From: Ctena decussata
Taxonomy: Eukaryota; Mollusca; Bivalvia; Lucinida; Lucinidae
Assembly (NCBI GenBank): GCA_963989385.1
Contig: OZ022499.1
Span: 51,263,757 to 51,327,756 of the forward strand
Direction of reading: 5' to 3'
DNA length: 64,000 nucleotides
The notes beneath the pieces are model-generated. The model ran no database searches and had not been told where the DNA came from. It saw only the letters and a list, made by a program, of their open reading frames with translations. The position numbers and the translations under genes are program-made. Shown piece by piece: positions 45,301-53,787 of the stretch. Every line of letters begins with the position of its first letter. Position 1 is the stretch's first letter.

Positions 45301-48300
45301 GAAGTTTTATAAACAAAAAATGAAAAATTTTGTAGCATTTTTCAGCTCTTGTAAACTAGCAAACAAAGAGATAAACCAGTAAAAACATGTGCAAGTATAG
45401 TCATATGCCTAAAAAATTACCATGATGTGTGCTTATACAATAAATCATGCTAAGTTACCTTCCACTGAATAAATTCATAGCTGTGAGGATCATGTGGTAC
45501 TGGCAGTCCAATCTTGATCTTCTTTACTTCATGCCAGTCTGGAAAAGAAATTGTTATCTACCTGATGAGACTTTACTTTACAACAGAAAACAGCGGTGTT
45601 GTAATCGACAGCATTTTACGTTGGTTTCCTTCTTTTTAATTGTCGCAATGCAACAGAATTGCTGACACAGGGTTTCAACACTGTTAAAACACGGGTGTGC
45701 CAGGGTTTAAACACCATTAAAGCCTGCTTTTGTGTCATCTGCAGAGCTCAGGAATCAAGATAGCATCCATAAGAAGGTATATAACAATGACGATAAAACA
45801 TTCTTTTCCTGTGTTTTAACGTTTGCCCAAGCCCTTGTGTATTAACATGTTGCAGCCCTCACAGCTGTGCGGTTTGGGCTGCAACACATTAATACACTCA
45901 GGCTTGGCAAACTTATTATAAACCCTATGAACCTGTAAGACAAATCAAAAACCATTGCAAAAATAGTGCAGATTCAGACGAGATGGCAAACAAAGAGCTA
46001 CCTTAGGAATGGTAATCAGCCAACTGTCATAGCCATATCATTCAGAAGCTTGTAACATGTTTGAATAAATATGCTAACATATAGATAATTATGAAAGGCA
46101 GTGGACTATAAGCTTTAAAGAGGAAAAAGCAGTAATTAAAAAATGACAAAATCTAAATATCCCACATGATGTCGACTGACTTACACTTCTTGTATGACTT
46201 CTCAAAGTCCATCACAACATCGGCAAGACTCTGAAAAAAATACAAGTGAACTTTGTACACGTTAGGTTCTTATGCTCATAATTCTTGATGTCAAATTTAA
46301 AAAAAAAACGTTAAGGTGACTGGGCACACAAAGACATTACATTTTTAAATGTATCGTAAACAAAAACACTTTCATCTTTTGCTGAAAAAAATGTGAGGAG
46401 CTTTTCCAATGCAAAAGCTCCTCACATTTTTTTCAGCAAAAATATTAGCACACTTGATTTTTATGTGTACTAGAAAACTTAATGAACTGTTGATTAACAA
46501 CTTTGTTATGCTAACAATGTGTTGAACAAGTGGGCCCAGGTACATAGGCTATGTATATATGTTCTGCGCAAAGTAGGAATCGGTACAATTCCGGAATTGT
46601 CCTGCGCAAAGTGGGAATTCTCACTTTGTGTTACAATTCTGGAATTGTACCGGTACAATTCTAGAATTGCGCAAGCGATTTGGTGGTTTATCGAACAGGT
46701 AAATGTGTCTGCGCAAAGTGGGAATCTTTGGGACAAAGTGAGAATCGTATATTCATTTGATACGAGTAACAGCAAATTAACTTTGAAATTATGAGGAATC
46801 TGAATTTAATTACATTTATTACCCCTCCGCGCATTGAAAACATCGTCATGGTATGATTTCCGCGCATTCGCAATGCGTCCACCACAAAGGGGCGGCCATT
46901 TCCCCCAAACAAAGCAGTCCCATAAACAGTTTTGAAAGTTATTATTAATACGAGTAGAGGCTCATATAGTCTAGTCTGTAAGAACTACAATATTACAAAA
47001 AATGGCCATATCAAACAAATTAATGCAAACATATTTTTGTTAAACTCTTTAAGGTCTAACTATTCTCACTTTGTCCCGATTCTTACTTTGCGCAGAGACG
47101 ATTCCGGAATTGTCCTGTGCAAGGTAAGAATTCCCACTTCGCGCAACAAAGTGAGAATTCCTACTTTGCGCAGGACAATTCCGGAATTGTACCGATTCCT
47201 ACTTTGCGCAGAACATATATACTATCATGCACTGTCAAAATGTAAATAGCCAAGAAATACACAGCAGGCTTACACAAACTTCTGATATATAACATCAAGA
47301 AATCTCTGTTTTACACTACTGAACTTTTAAAATGATAAAACTATATAAACCTTGCCATCCCAAGGTTCTGAGAAATATGATTATCAAATGAGATGTTGCT
47401 AAGGCTGATAATCATGTTCCAAAGGATGACATTTTTTACATTTTTGTACTGTGTGCCAAGTAAGAATAAAATCTGCACAAGTCTATTTCAGTACTGGCTG
47501 AGGATATACAGTTAACTCTCGATATCTTGAACACTGATATCTCAAAGAACTCTATTAAAACCGAGAATATACAGTCTTGACACATTTCCTATTTTTATTT
47601 ACATTTCAACTCCTCTTAGTTCAAACTACTGATATCTGAAAGTAAATTTTCTGGAACCAGAAACTTTACTTGAGATATCAGTATTTTGAGATGAACTTCG
47701 ACTTAAATATATCGAGAGTTGAATATAGCAGAACCCCTAAATACCGGGGAAGGAGTGCCTCCCATACTGTGTAGCCCAGATTAGACTGCTTCTACAGAAA
47801 TCTGATCAGGGTCTGCCAGCAAATTATTTTGTGTTTAAAAGTGAAATAAAGTACCTTATAAACAAGTGGTTTATACATGAGATCCTCTCTCCTGCTCATA
47901 CCAAGAGCACCATAACGACCACTGTTGTAGATTCCCAACACAACGTGACGGTGGCAATTTCCATTAAAAGCTGTCTTGAAACTGATTGGAAATCTTTCAA
48001 CGCCTATCATTCCACTTGTTAAATATCTATGAAATATAATTTAAGGACAAATTGTTCTGAAAAAGTGAAATTTTTGCAAGATATTTATTTCATGAACATT
48101 TGCCTTGCATCTTTAGTAAATGGGTCACCATCACACAAGCTAAAAAGCATTTGACCAAATCCATATCTTCAGTAAATGGGTCACCATCACACAAGCTAAA
48201 AAGCATTTGACCAAATCCATATCTTCAGTAAATGGGTCACCATCACACAAGCTAAAAAGCATTTGACCAAATCCATATCTTCAGTAAATGGGTCACCATT

Positions 48301-51300
48301 ACACAAGCTAAAAAGCATTTGACCAAATCCATATCTTCAGTAAATGGGTCACCATTACACAAGCTAACAAGCATTTGACCAAATCCATATCTTCAGTAAA
48401 TGGGTCACCATTACACAAGCTAACAAGCATTTGACCAAATCCATATCTTCAGTAAATGGGTCACCATCACACAAGCTAAAAAGCATTTGACCAAATCCAT
48501 ATCTTCAGTAAATGGGTCACCATCACACAAGCTAAAAAGCATTTGACCAAATCCATATCTTCAGTAAATGGGTCACCATTACACAAGCTAACAAGCATTT
48601 GACCAAATCCATATCTTCAGTAAATGGGTCACCATTACACAAGCTAACAAGCATTTGACCAAATCCATACACCAGATTGTATGCATATATTATTTGACCT
48701 GATATTCTTAATTTATAGCTCTCAAGAAATAACTCTGCACTGTTTGCAGTTTAGCCATTAGCTGCTTAAATCAGTCCAACATATTCTTATGGTAAGTTTT
48801 AAGGATTTTATACCAGTTATGTGACTCCATTTATGCCCAGTAATCCTAATTTTATCATCATTACCATAATGATTTGTATTTAGACACCTTTACTACTGGT
48901 AGGACTATGGAGACTTTAAACACATATTCAATTTGTTTATATATACTTTAACAGCACCAGCAACCACATGTATCCCAAATGTATCTAGTCAAGAAAGGAT
49001 ACAGTCCTAAAATGACAGCTTCTAAACACTTGATAGGCAGAGATTCTCGGATCATGTCCTTTGCACACTCCATCAACCTGAAGTAACAAACATATAAGAC
49101 TCATTTACATAATTGATTGATTGATTGATTGATTGATTTGATGCTTAACGTCCACGGTAAACAACTAAGGTCATGTCGGGACGGTCAGTTAACCTAACCA
49201 CACTATTCCTGGGCAGGCTTAGATCTCCTAAGCGGTTAACCAGTACTAAGTGCACATACTTTCGCCAGTAACTGACAACTGCCCTTCTTGATTCAGCGGA
49301 AGGAGAAATGAAAGTATGTGGCCAGACCGGGATTCGAACCCAGGACCTCTGACTTACGAGTCAGGTGCCCTACCGATTGCGCTACGCGGCCCGGCCTCAT
49401 TTGCATAAAAAAAAGGTCGAAATTTAGTCAAAGTAACATTCAGTATTCAGAGAATACAACATGCTATTATAAGGTGTCACATGCCTACACACTTTCCGAG
49501 GAAGCATTAGCAACTCTGCCATTTTCATTTTTGTCTTCCTTCTCAACTCTAAATGGGGTCAACTCTTCAAGGAAAGAATTTGCTCCATTAGGAGCAAATT
49601 CTTTCCTTTAAGAGTAGCCCCCATTTTGACAGAGCTTCTTTGTCCACTGCAGCAAAAAAGAAGTACTGAAAGTTGTTTCCTTTTCAAAAACTGGCAGAAA
49701 ATAAGGAAGTGTACCCATACAACGTCATGTACCACAAATATTTCTCAACCACACCTCTCAATATGAACAAATCAAATTTCTCTATCAGGGATGTTTTATA
49801 GGATTATTGCTCAGCCATTCAAGATCCTGTTTAAAATATTTTTCATGGTTAATTAATTATATAAGTTTACATTATAATCTACAATTATTAGATACTCTTT
49901 GCATTTTTGTACCAATATATAATACAGATTTATAAGCTGGAACAAGAATTCTGTGGAATACATTGTCTCGCCTGTCTGCGCAATGTCATAAAACAGAGCT
50001 AAACCAAAAAACTTGACACAAATTTTACACCACTGCCAACACTGGAAAAGTAATACCTATGTCTTGCTTCTGCTAGTCACAAGACAAAAACCACTAACTG
50101 GGATCCAAATAAGGTTCAGGAGTACAGTGTAAAAAGAGGTTCCCTTGATTTAAAATGACTTAAGTGTCCATACGTGCTCTGAATATGAACACAAAAACAA
50201 ACCTATACATACCCTGAGAGTGGTCTGTTCTTTCTAATCTCAAAGAACTGTGTTCCTGTATGATTGTATCTTAACAATGAATTAAGGAAATTTGTATTCT
50301 TAACAATATTGATACTCAACAATCTCTTGGCATGAGAGGCCCCATTCCATGAGGGTACAACCATTTTGTGTGCATGCACTGTTGTCTGATATGTTACTGT
50401 GCAAAGAGGCTGTCAACCTAGAATTCTGTAGAAAGATATATGCATACTACTATTAACAGCTGTATATCGAGCTGATAGTAAGTTATTGACTGACTCTGTT
50501 GACAACCACTTTTGCATGTATGATAACTGACTGGCTCAGTTGACAGCACCGGTAGGGTAATTGGTATTCCCACCATTCATTCCAAGATGAAATAAATTCA
50601 AAATTGTGTAGATTTCCAAAATCTGGAACTTATTTGTGACAGTTTTGTTTTTGAAAGACCACCAGAATTCCCAAATCTAGCACAAAACACCCGTTCACAA
50701 TATATATTGATAAACCCCCTGTTTTGCTAAAATTTACCTTTGCGTAAGGTAGTTCTAACAAGAAACCACAATGTTTGCTTTTACAGAAAATCAGCAGAAA
50801 TTGTTCTCTTTCAAACACTATATTAATATTTGGTTATAGCACTAGGGGTTTTCCCCTCAAAATACAACCCTAAAAATCTAAAATCTGTCATATAAGTCTG
50901 ATCTAGACTTATGGGACTGTTTTGAAAAGAGAACAATGCATTTTATAGCTGAATTAATACAAGACTGATTAAAATATACTGGTATATTCATTCTGGAAGA
51001 AGAACGACTTGCATTTTAGCTTTATAATTACAGTCAACTCTCAATAGCTCTAAGTCAAAGTTCATCTCAAACTACTGATGTGTCAAAGTAAACTTTCTGG
51101 TACCAGAAAATTTACTTTGAGATACCAGGACTTTGAGATAACAGGAGTTGAAATGTAAAGAAAAAAGACATGTGTCCAACCTATATTCTTTGATATAAAA
51201 GGGTACTTTGAAATAATAGTGTTTGAGATAACAAGAGTCAACTGTGAAGTACATCTCTTATCTTGAGTTCTAATACATGTCTCCTTTATCGTATCAAATA

Positions 51301-52485
51301 TTATTTGATGCTTAAACTAAAAGGATACTGAAGTGCATTCATATAATGCTGGATTTTCTCAAGTCTTTCAAAGACTGACAGGATTGGTGAGAAGTTGATG
51401 GGTGGTGCTGGAAATGGCACCTGAAACATCAAAATAAAACATAAAGATTTCTTCAGCATTTCTTCACATGGGAAGTTATGACAATATTAATCAAAATCAT
51501 TACAAATTTTTGGGCTCCTGGAATTTATCATGAAGAATTGATTCTAAAATCAATTTTATTACAGATTCTTCTGGATAGATCCAGGAGGCCAAAATTTAAA
51601 ATAAGAGTGATTTTGATTGATATTGTATAACCTCTAAATATGCAACAAGCGAGACCTTGTGTATACGGTAAATACATGCTGTCAATAACCCTCTAGTCCA
51701 ATTTTCTATATACATGGTCATACACTGATATGATTATATAACAGTTAAACATCTTGCTCCTACTGGCATGGTAATAATACATCAATTTTCTTAATCTTTA
51801 TTTATATTTTTCAAAACATGTGCACTGAAAATTTTGTAAAAAATATCAAAACAAGAATCCCTGTAGATACACCTTTTTTGCTATAAATGAATAAAATGAA
51901 TATATGATAAACTGTGTTTAAACAATAATATTGAAGTGGAATTTGTCAATGCGTTGATGCCTGCATGCATATCACGAAACACAAAAAACATACAAAAGAA
52001 CCATTTGAGCAAAGAATATACCATATTGTGCCTAAATTTTGGGACACCTACAATAATTAATTTTCCATTTGGAGCAAATGGAAAATTATTTATGTTAGGT
52101 GTCACAAAACTTAAGCACATTAGGGTACTCCTCAAGTTAATATAAGTACCTGAGGGACATCCACATTTCCACGGACAGTTTTCGTCATTTTTGGACCATC
52201 TGGATGAATTTTAGCCACATGCTCCCACATCCTGTCCCAGGTCACATCATCAACAGGAAATCCATTCTTGTTTACCAGAAACCAAACACCATTGTCTTCA
52301 CTTGTCTCTTCCTTTTCAGTCCTTGATTTTGTATCTCGGACCGAAATTTGAGTCACATTACGTTTCATTTTAGGTTTCCGTCGTTGTCTTATAGGTTCTC
52401 TATCTTCATCTGGTTCTGGTACCCGAATCAGGGTTCCAAATGGAGGGAGATATTCTCTCCCTGTCTCAGAATGAGATCTAGACAT
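33237..52485 (-). CDS. VASH: Vasohibin, tubulin tyrosine carboxypeptidase (10 exons placed)
   Basis: Vasohibins, bound to the small chaperone SVBP, remove the C-terminal tyrosine of alpha-tubulin in the cytosol. Ten exons join in phase: 52150-52485, 51329-51420, 50213-50269, 49003-49077, 47855-48026, 46185-46230, 45459-45538, 42132-42215, 40751-40804 and 33237-33376, giving 378 codons plus two bases. Residues 1-65 look disordered and basic. The conserved core starts near WFLVNKNGFPVDD. The catalytic set is visible: Cys179 in LPIKCLEAVILG, His214 in HRHVVLG, Ser231 in ALGMSRRED. Spacing (35 and 17 residues) equals that of human VASH1 (C169, H204, S221, from memory). The tail after residue 286 is Ser/Lys-rich. 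The stop lies further left and is unresolved. All placed introns are GT-AG. Vertebrate proteins are about 355-365 residues, so little should be missing. Confidence 0.93.
33478..33712. mobile_element. Palindromic MITE, family A
   Basis: ACAACAAAACCAACAAAGTG is inverted against CCACTTTGTTGGTTTTGTC. It lies in VASH intron 9, just upstream of exon 10. Confidence 0.8.
33887..34142. mobile_element. Palindromic MITE, family F
   Basis: Centre AATTGTGAGGAGCTTTTGC and GCAAAAGCTC, then CTCACATTTTTTCAGC. Outer arms are GTTGTTAAAGCATC and CATTGTTAGTTCTTAACAAC. Confidence 0.75.
34347..34678. mobile_element. 332-bp foldback element with repeated arms
   Basis: The whole segment is one inverted repeat. It starts CACAGGGTATAATCGATTCC and ends in CGATTATACCCTGT, with an apparent 6-bp duplication GTGTAT at 34341-34346 and 34679-34684. 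Each arm is itself built of direct repeats about 37 bp apart, carrying CTTCCTGCAGAGACTGT or variants. The turn is at about 34507-34522 (GCCGAGGCTCTCGGC). Non-coding; lies in VASH intron 9. Confidence 0.88.
34768..34965. mobile_element. Palindromic MITE, family E
   Basis: Start CACTTTCAGGAGAAGCAACT; core AATTTGTTCCTTTAGGAGC then AAAATTTTTCCCCTTAA. Confidence 0.65.
34970..36137. repeat. 1.17-kb tandem-unit element with terminal hairpin
   Basis: The left end has ACAAGAGCTGTCGG and TAGCTCGCCTGAA. The right end is a hairpin CCTGAACTTTTGTTCAGG followed by CGAGCTAATAAAA, and inverts the left motif. About four units near 165-180 bp carry TAAGTCCATGACCTTGAC, ATCAAGGTCAC, ACTTTGGACCAATATC and TTTAACCAAAACATCCA. 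GGACG repeats (36040-36075) precede the hairpin. A CTAAT end after a hairpin would suit a Helitron relative, unproven. Confidence 0.7.
36140..36290. mobile_element. Palindromic MITE, family E (diverged)
   Basis: Start CACTTTCAGGAGAAGCAACT, as in the copy at 34768; core GATTTGCCCCTTTAGGAGT. The two copies bracket the 1.17-kb element. Confidence 0.55.
36580..38842. repeat. Element with ~156-bp tandem units, split by a DNA transposon
   Basis: GACCTGTTCT marks units at 36913, 37059, 37215, 37371 and 37527 (146 then 156 bp). The units end in GGACGGACGGACGGACGCC. A poly-G run lies at about 36653-36685. The terminal hairpin TCCCCCGAACCTTTCGGTCG followed by GGGGATAATAAAA is displaced to 38815-38842 by the insertion at 37647-38810. 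The left boundary is uncertain. Confidence 0.7.
37647..38810. mobile_element. 1.16-kb non-autonomous DNA transposon
   Basis: TATA flanks both sides (37643-37646 and 38811-38814). Inverted ends begin CACCTTTCCTATAA. A second inverted block, GACGTCATCTATAGGATA, ends the arms, which are about 80-95 bases with divergent middles. No transposase frame is present. The host repeat reads straight through if the element and one TATA are removed. Superfamily unknown. Confidence 0.8.
39008..39252. mobile_element. Palindromic MITE, family A
   Basis: ACATTACAAAACCAACAATG is inverted against CCACTTTGTTGGTTTTGTTG. Inner arms are CGATCAGCCTGGGCTTCTG and CCCAGCCTGATCTGAGTC. Confidence 0.8.
39420..39545. mobile_element. 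Partial palindromic MITE, family D
   Basis: CCCCTCATTAGAACAGTC, GGTTCACAACATATGTTTTC and CCCACCTTATCTAAAGCTC are in family order; the left arm is truncated. Confidence 0.6.
40453..40675. mobile_element. Palindromic MITE, family A
   Basis: GAGCCATGACATGAGAAAACC on the left and GGTTTTCTTGTGTCACGGCTC on the right. Inner arms carry CAGATCAGCCTGGGC and GACTGATCTGAGTC. Lies in VASH intron 9, about 75 bases from exon 9. Confidence 0.78.
40751..40804 (-). CDS. VASH: VASH exon 9
   Basis: Acceptor TTTTCCCCAG, donor GTAAAT, phase 0 on both sides. Its 18 codons start ALNRDSESPMP and end YSSGRK. Tail region of the protein. Confidence 0.82.
42132..42215 (-). CDS. VASH: VASH exon 8
   Basis: Acceptor GTGTTGCAG, donor GTAGGT, phase 0 on both sides. 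Its 28 codons start TMVLTRSKITQQEM and end HSKLIRSK, the equivalent of the helix after the WKH motif in vertebrate VASH. Confidence 0.88.
42254..42454. mobile_element. Full palindromic MITE, family D
   Basis: Ends AGAGCCCTAGATAAGAGGGG and the complement of AGAGCTCTAGTTAAGAGGGC. Core GACCCCTCATCTGAACC, GTCTCCATGAGATGG and TTCAGATGAGGGGTC. It ends about 40 bases upstream of the exon 8 acceptor. Confidence 0.82.
42460..42640. repeat. Local tandem duplication of ~105 bp
   Basis: AGCTCTGATATCTAATTAAT starts at three places; the longer unit also carries GCTCTTTTCTGTGCA, ATATATTTATCATATTTTG and GAAATCAGATTCATTATTAC, present twice. Confidence 0.85.
42764..45182 (+). mobile_element. FLYWCH-MULE DNA transposon in VASH intron 7
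   Basis: The ends are inverted, TACTTGGG, followed inside by arrays of ACATCGAAA-type motifs. Left arm: GACATTTCATCGAAAGACG then AAACATCGAAACGTCAC. Right arm, complemented: ACAAAACATCGAAAGAC then AAAACATCGAAAAGTCAG. The arrays run about 150-180 bases each. Between them lies a Mutator-like transposase gene in the orientation opposite to VASH. No clear 8-10 bp duplication was found. Confidence 0.85.
43174..44868 (+). pseudogene. FLYWCH zinc finger + MULE transposase, probably damaged
   Basis: The first part (43174-43386, 71 codons) starts MEFVKSQKGKNKLVFEGYMY and ends HNHVPDRARIE. It has the FLYWCH pattern: a FWKC..EGCRGR pair and an HNH end. GTATTG at 43387 and a strong acceptor TTTTTTTCATTCTAG ending at 43639 suggest an intron with a CT run. 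The second part, to 44868, has the MULE transposase core: FGDGTFSVAP near its start, CCFFHFAQCHW and NNYLEGWHRRF. From 43640 the good acceptor gives a frame (AKKASQRIREST) that differs from the long frame, which has a stop at 43663-43665. So either a 1-base indel broke the gene, or a weak acceptor at 43665 is used. The start at 43714 is GTG, so the long frame alone is not a complete gene. Confidence 0.85.
45459..45538 (-). CDS. VASH: VASH exon 7
   Basis: Acceptor CTTTTCCAG, donor GTAACT. It completes a Tyr codon and adds WHEVKKIKIGLPVPHDPHSY then EFIQWK. It matches the VASH segment that carries LGQSVSHDPHS and IEWKH in vertebrates. Confidence 0.93.
45820..45912. mobile_element. Small palindromic element
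   Basis: GTTTGCCCAAGCC, TGTGTATTAACATG and TTGCAGCCC are inverted against GGGCTGCAACACATTAATAC and GGCTTGGCAAAC. Lies in VASH intron 6 region. Confidence 0.7.
46185..46230 (-). CDS. VASH: VASH exon 6
   Basis: Acceptor TTTTTTTCAG, donor GTAAGT. The 46-base exon encodes SLADVVMDFEKSYKK and leaves one base, matching LSELVLDFEAAY of vertebrate VASH. Confidence 0.92.
46308..46545. mobile_element. Palindromic MITE, family F
   Basis: Centre GAAAAAAATGTGAGGAGC, TTTTCCAATGCAAAAGC and TCCTCACATTTTTTTCAGC; outer arms near GTTAAGGTGACTGGGC and GAACAAGTGGGCCCAGG. Confidence 0.75.
46553..47222. mobile_element. 0.67-kb element of iterated GCGCAAAGT / ACAATTCCGGAATTGT motifs
   Basis: Inverted arms of about 75 bases begin GTATATATGTTCTGCGCAAA on both strands. 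The motif CTGCGCAAAGTAGGAATC or a near variant occurs about eight times: plus near 46564, 46602, 46709 and 47112; minus near 47081, 47127, 47153 and 47194. Perfect or near palindromes of ACAATTCCGGAATTGT alternate with it. No transposase frame. Lies in VASH intron 5. Confidence 0.82.
47509..47726. mobile_element. TA-flanked palindromic element (CTCTCGATATC)
   Basis: It begins CAGTTAACTCTCGATATC after TA and ends near ATATCGAGAGTTGAATA. Inner arms ACTGATATCTGAAAGTAAAT and TTTACTTGAGATATCAGTAT are inverted. Related to the copy at 51031. Confidence 0.65.
47855..48026 (-). CDS. VASH: VASH exon 5 (catalytic His and Ser)
   Basis: Acceptor TTTCATAG, donor GTACTT. After completing a Leu codon it encodes 57 codons from YLTSGMIGVERFPISFKTAF to LMYKPLVYK. 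His214 and Ser231 of the active site lie here (HRHVVLG, ALGMSRRED). Confidence 0.96.
48114..48670. repeat. 56-bp minisatellite, about 10 copies
   Basis: Units read GTAAATGGGTCACCATCACA, CAAGCTAAAAAGCATTTGAC and CAAATCCATATCTTCA. Two linked variant sites (CATCACA or CATTACA; CTAAAA or CTAACA) define unit types that come in pairs. The array lies in VASH intron 4. Confidence 0.95.
49003..49077 (-). CDS. VASH: VASH exon 4 (catalytic Cys)
   Basis: Acceptor TTACTTCAG, donor GTATCC. It encodes LMECAKDMIRESLPIKCLEA then VILG; Cys179 is the nucleophile. A SINE starts 36 bases upstream of its acceptor side. Confidence 0.96.
49113..49395 (-). mobile_element. tRNA-derived SINE, family 1 (copy 3)
   Basis: Same head and tail as the copies at 11532 and 13900, with a longer tail of TTGA/TCAA units (49113-49136). 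The 13-bp duplication is CTCATTTACATAA at 49100-49112 and CTCATTTGCATAA at 49396-49408, one difference. It lies in VASH intron 3, in the same strand as the gene. Confidence 0.88.
49489..49722. mobile_element. Palindromic MITE, family E
   Basis: Core AAGGAAAGAATTTGCTCC and ATTAGGAGCAAATTCTTTCC; outer arms CACACTTTCCGAGGAAGC and GGAAGTGTACCC. In VASH intron 3. Confidence 0.75.
50213..50269 (-). CDS. VASH: VASH exon 3
   Basis: Acceptor CATTGTTAAG, donor GTATGT. The 57-base exon completes a Gln codon and encodes YNHTGTQFFEIRKNRPLS, nearly the vertebrate YNHTGTQFFEIKKSRPL. Confidence 0.95.
51031..51244. mobile_element. Palindromic element (CAGTCAACTCTCAATAGC)
   Basis: It starts CAGTCAACTCTCAATAGC after TA; the right end is the complement of CAGTTGACTCTTGTTATC. 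Internal arms GTCAAAGTAAACTTTCTGG and AAAATTTACTTTGAGATACC are inverted. Same family as 47509. Confidence 0.65.
51329..51420 (-). CDS. VASH: VASH exon 2
   Basis: Acceptor ATGTTTCAG, donor GTATCC. Its 30 codons run VPFPAPPINFSPILSVFERL then EKIQHYMNAL, matching the linker and helix before YNHTGTQ in vertebrates; two bases remain (phase 2). Confidence 0.92.
52018..52130. mobile_element. Palindromic MITE (AATTTTCCATTTGG)
   Basis: GGACACCTACAATAATTAAT and TTTCCATTTGG are inverted against CAAATGGAAAATTATTTATG and TTAGGTGTC. The right end CACATTAGGGTACTCC matches the left end of the copy at 58446. It ends about 18 bases from the exon 1 donor. Confidence 0.7.
52150..52485 (-). CDS. VASH: VASH exon 1 (start codon)
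   Basis: The ATG at 52485 opens 112 codons, starting MSRSHSETGREYLPPFGT and ending GNVDVPQ before donor GTACTT. Residues 1-65 are basic and low in hydrophobics; the VASH core starts at WFLVNKNGFPVDD and continues HVAKIHPDG. An acceptor-like TTTTTAACAG at 52601 suggests the exon begins at 52600 with 115 bases of 5' untranslated sequence and that a non-coding exon lies upstream. Confidence 0.93.
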
Positions 52486-52833
52486 AATGCTTTCACCGTA
52501 AAGTTCATTGCAACAGTCATTGCCATGGAGTCTAACATAAAACTATATGAGACACTGAGTCTCAAAATTGTCACTTCAGCTTCTTATTAGTCTCACATCA
52601 CTGTTAAAAATAAAACACATAAGGCTCTGCATAAGGAAAATAAACAATGAAAATTTTTCTCATACCCCCTTTGTTTGAAAACTTCAGCTTGAAATATTTT
52701 GTAATGTGCAAGGTAAAAACTGACAAAGGTGGTATAAAATAGTTATTCTATGGTTTATCTGCTTGGTTGAGGATTAATTATCTTCTCAAATAGGTGGACA
52801 AACCATGGCATAACTGTTACTTATTTCAACTTG

Positions 52834-53787
52834 CAGGGTTCGAATTTAACTTTTTTTCTCACTTGCTAATTTTAGCAAGTGCTCAATTTTTCTACTTGCT
52901 AAAACAGGAAGTCCACTTGCTTTTTCTCCGCATGCCATAATTGTATGTAATTATACCATTAAATGCCCTGTATTGTTAGTTTATGCAATTAGTAATGTAT
53001 CCCAGCTGGGTGGGCTGTTTTTTTTTAGCTTTAAAAAAATCAGGCATAGGGCCCCACTAGCCCATGCTATTTACTAAGTTCAAACCTATGGGCCGTTAAA
53101 GTAGGGGAGACAGAAGAAAAGGCTGGGATGAATACAATGACTCATATTGACCTAGTGGTTCTCATTCATTATACTCCCTTTTTCCCTATCTGACAGACAA
53201 TATAAAGTATCTTACCGTTACCAATGAGGCTTAATTATCTAACAAGGGCCATGCCTACACAGCCTACCAGGTTCTCTTCACAGCTACTAGGCAACTCTGA
53301 GCTCTTTCTACCACTTTTATGTAGTTTTTATAGGGACAGTTTGGGGTTTTTGGCCGATAGAGTCAGTCGTAGTCATGCCTGCATCTGTTTTGGTGGGTAT
53401 TTAAATTATTTTCAGAAGGTTTTTCCTCCTGATCCCCCGTTTTGCCCCTTTTCCAGTTCACAATTAAAATCTGTCCATGTTTATTGATTTGAGAGCACGT
53501 GCTTTTTTATCAAACTGAAAACACGCTTGCAGATGCGGGTTGTCACAGACCCTTGACGAGGGGCACCGTATTGGAGAATCAATATAAGGCAAGTGCCCTG
53601 GTGATCAAGACAAGTTTGCGACTGCGCATCTTGTTCTGCACATGAACAAAAACTTTACACTTCCGGATTAATTCTTTGCACCGAGACAACTACACTCGCT
53701 ATGAAAATCAAGTGGTGGTTTCTTGGACTCGCAGTCTGTAAATTTTGGTCGCATTTTGCAAGTATGGGAGTCTAAATTCGAACCCTG
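52834..53787. mobile_element. hAT-like non-autonomous element, 0.95 kb
   Basis: Ends CAGGGTTCGAATTTAACT and the complement of CAGGGTTCGAATTTAGACT. Flanks are TCAACTTG and TCAACTTA, an 8-bp duplication with one difference. No transposase frame was found. TAGCAAGTG and CACTTGCTAA repeats lie near the left end. Confidence 0.75.

Noticed and set aside
48114..48670. CRISPR-like array
   Set aside because: Units directly abut without unique spacers, and the sequence is in a spliced animal gene.
49318..49398. Open frame reading like ARPGFEPRTSDLRVR
   Set aside because: This is the family-1 SINE tRNA head translated; the same frame appears at 11726 and 14085.
52348..52590. Plus-strand frame over VASH exon 1
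   Set aside because: It is the antisense shadow of the exon; the minus-strand product is conserved.
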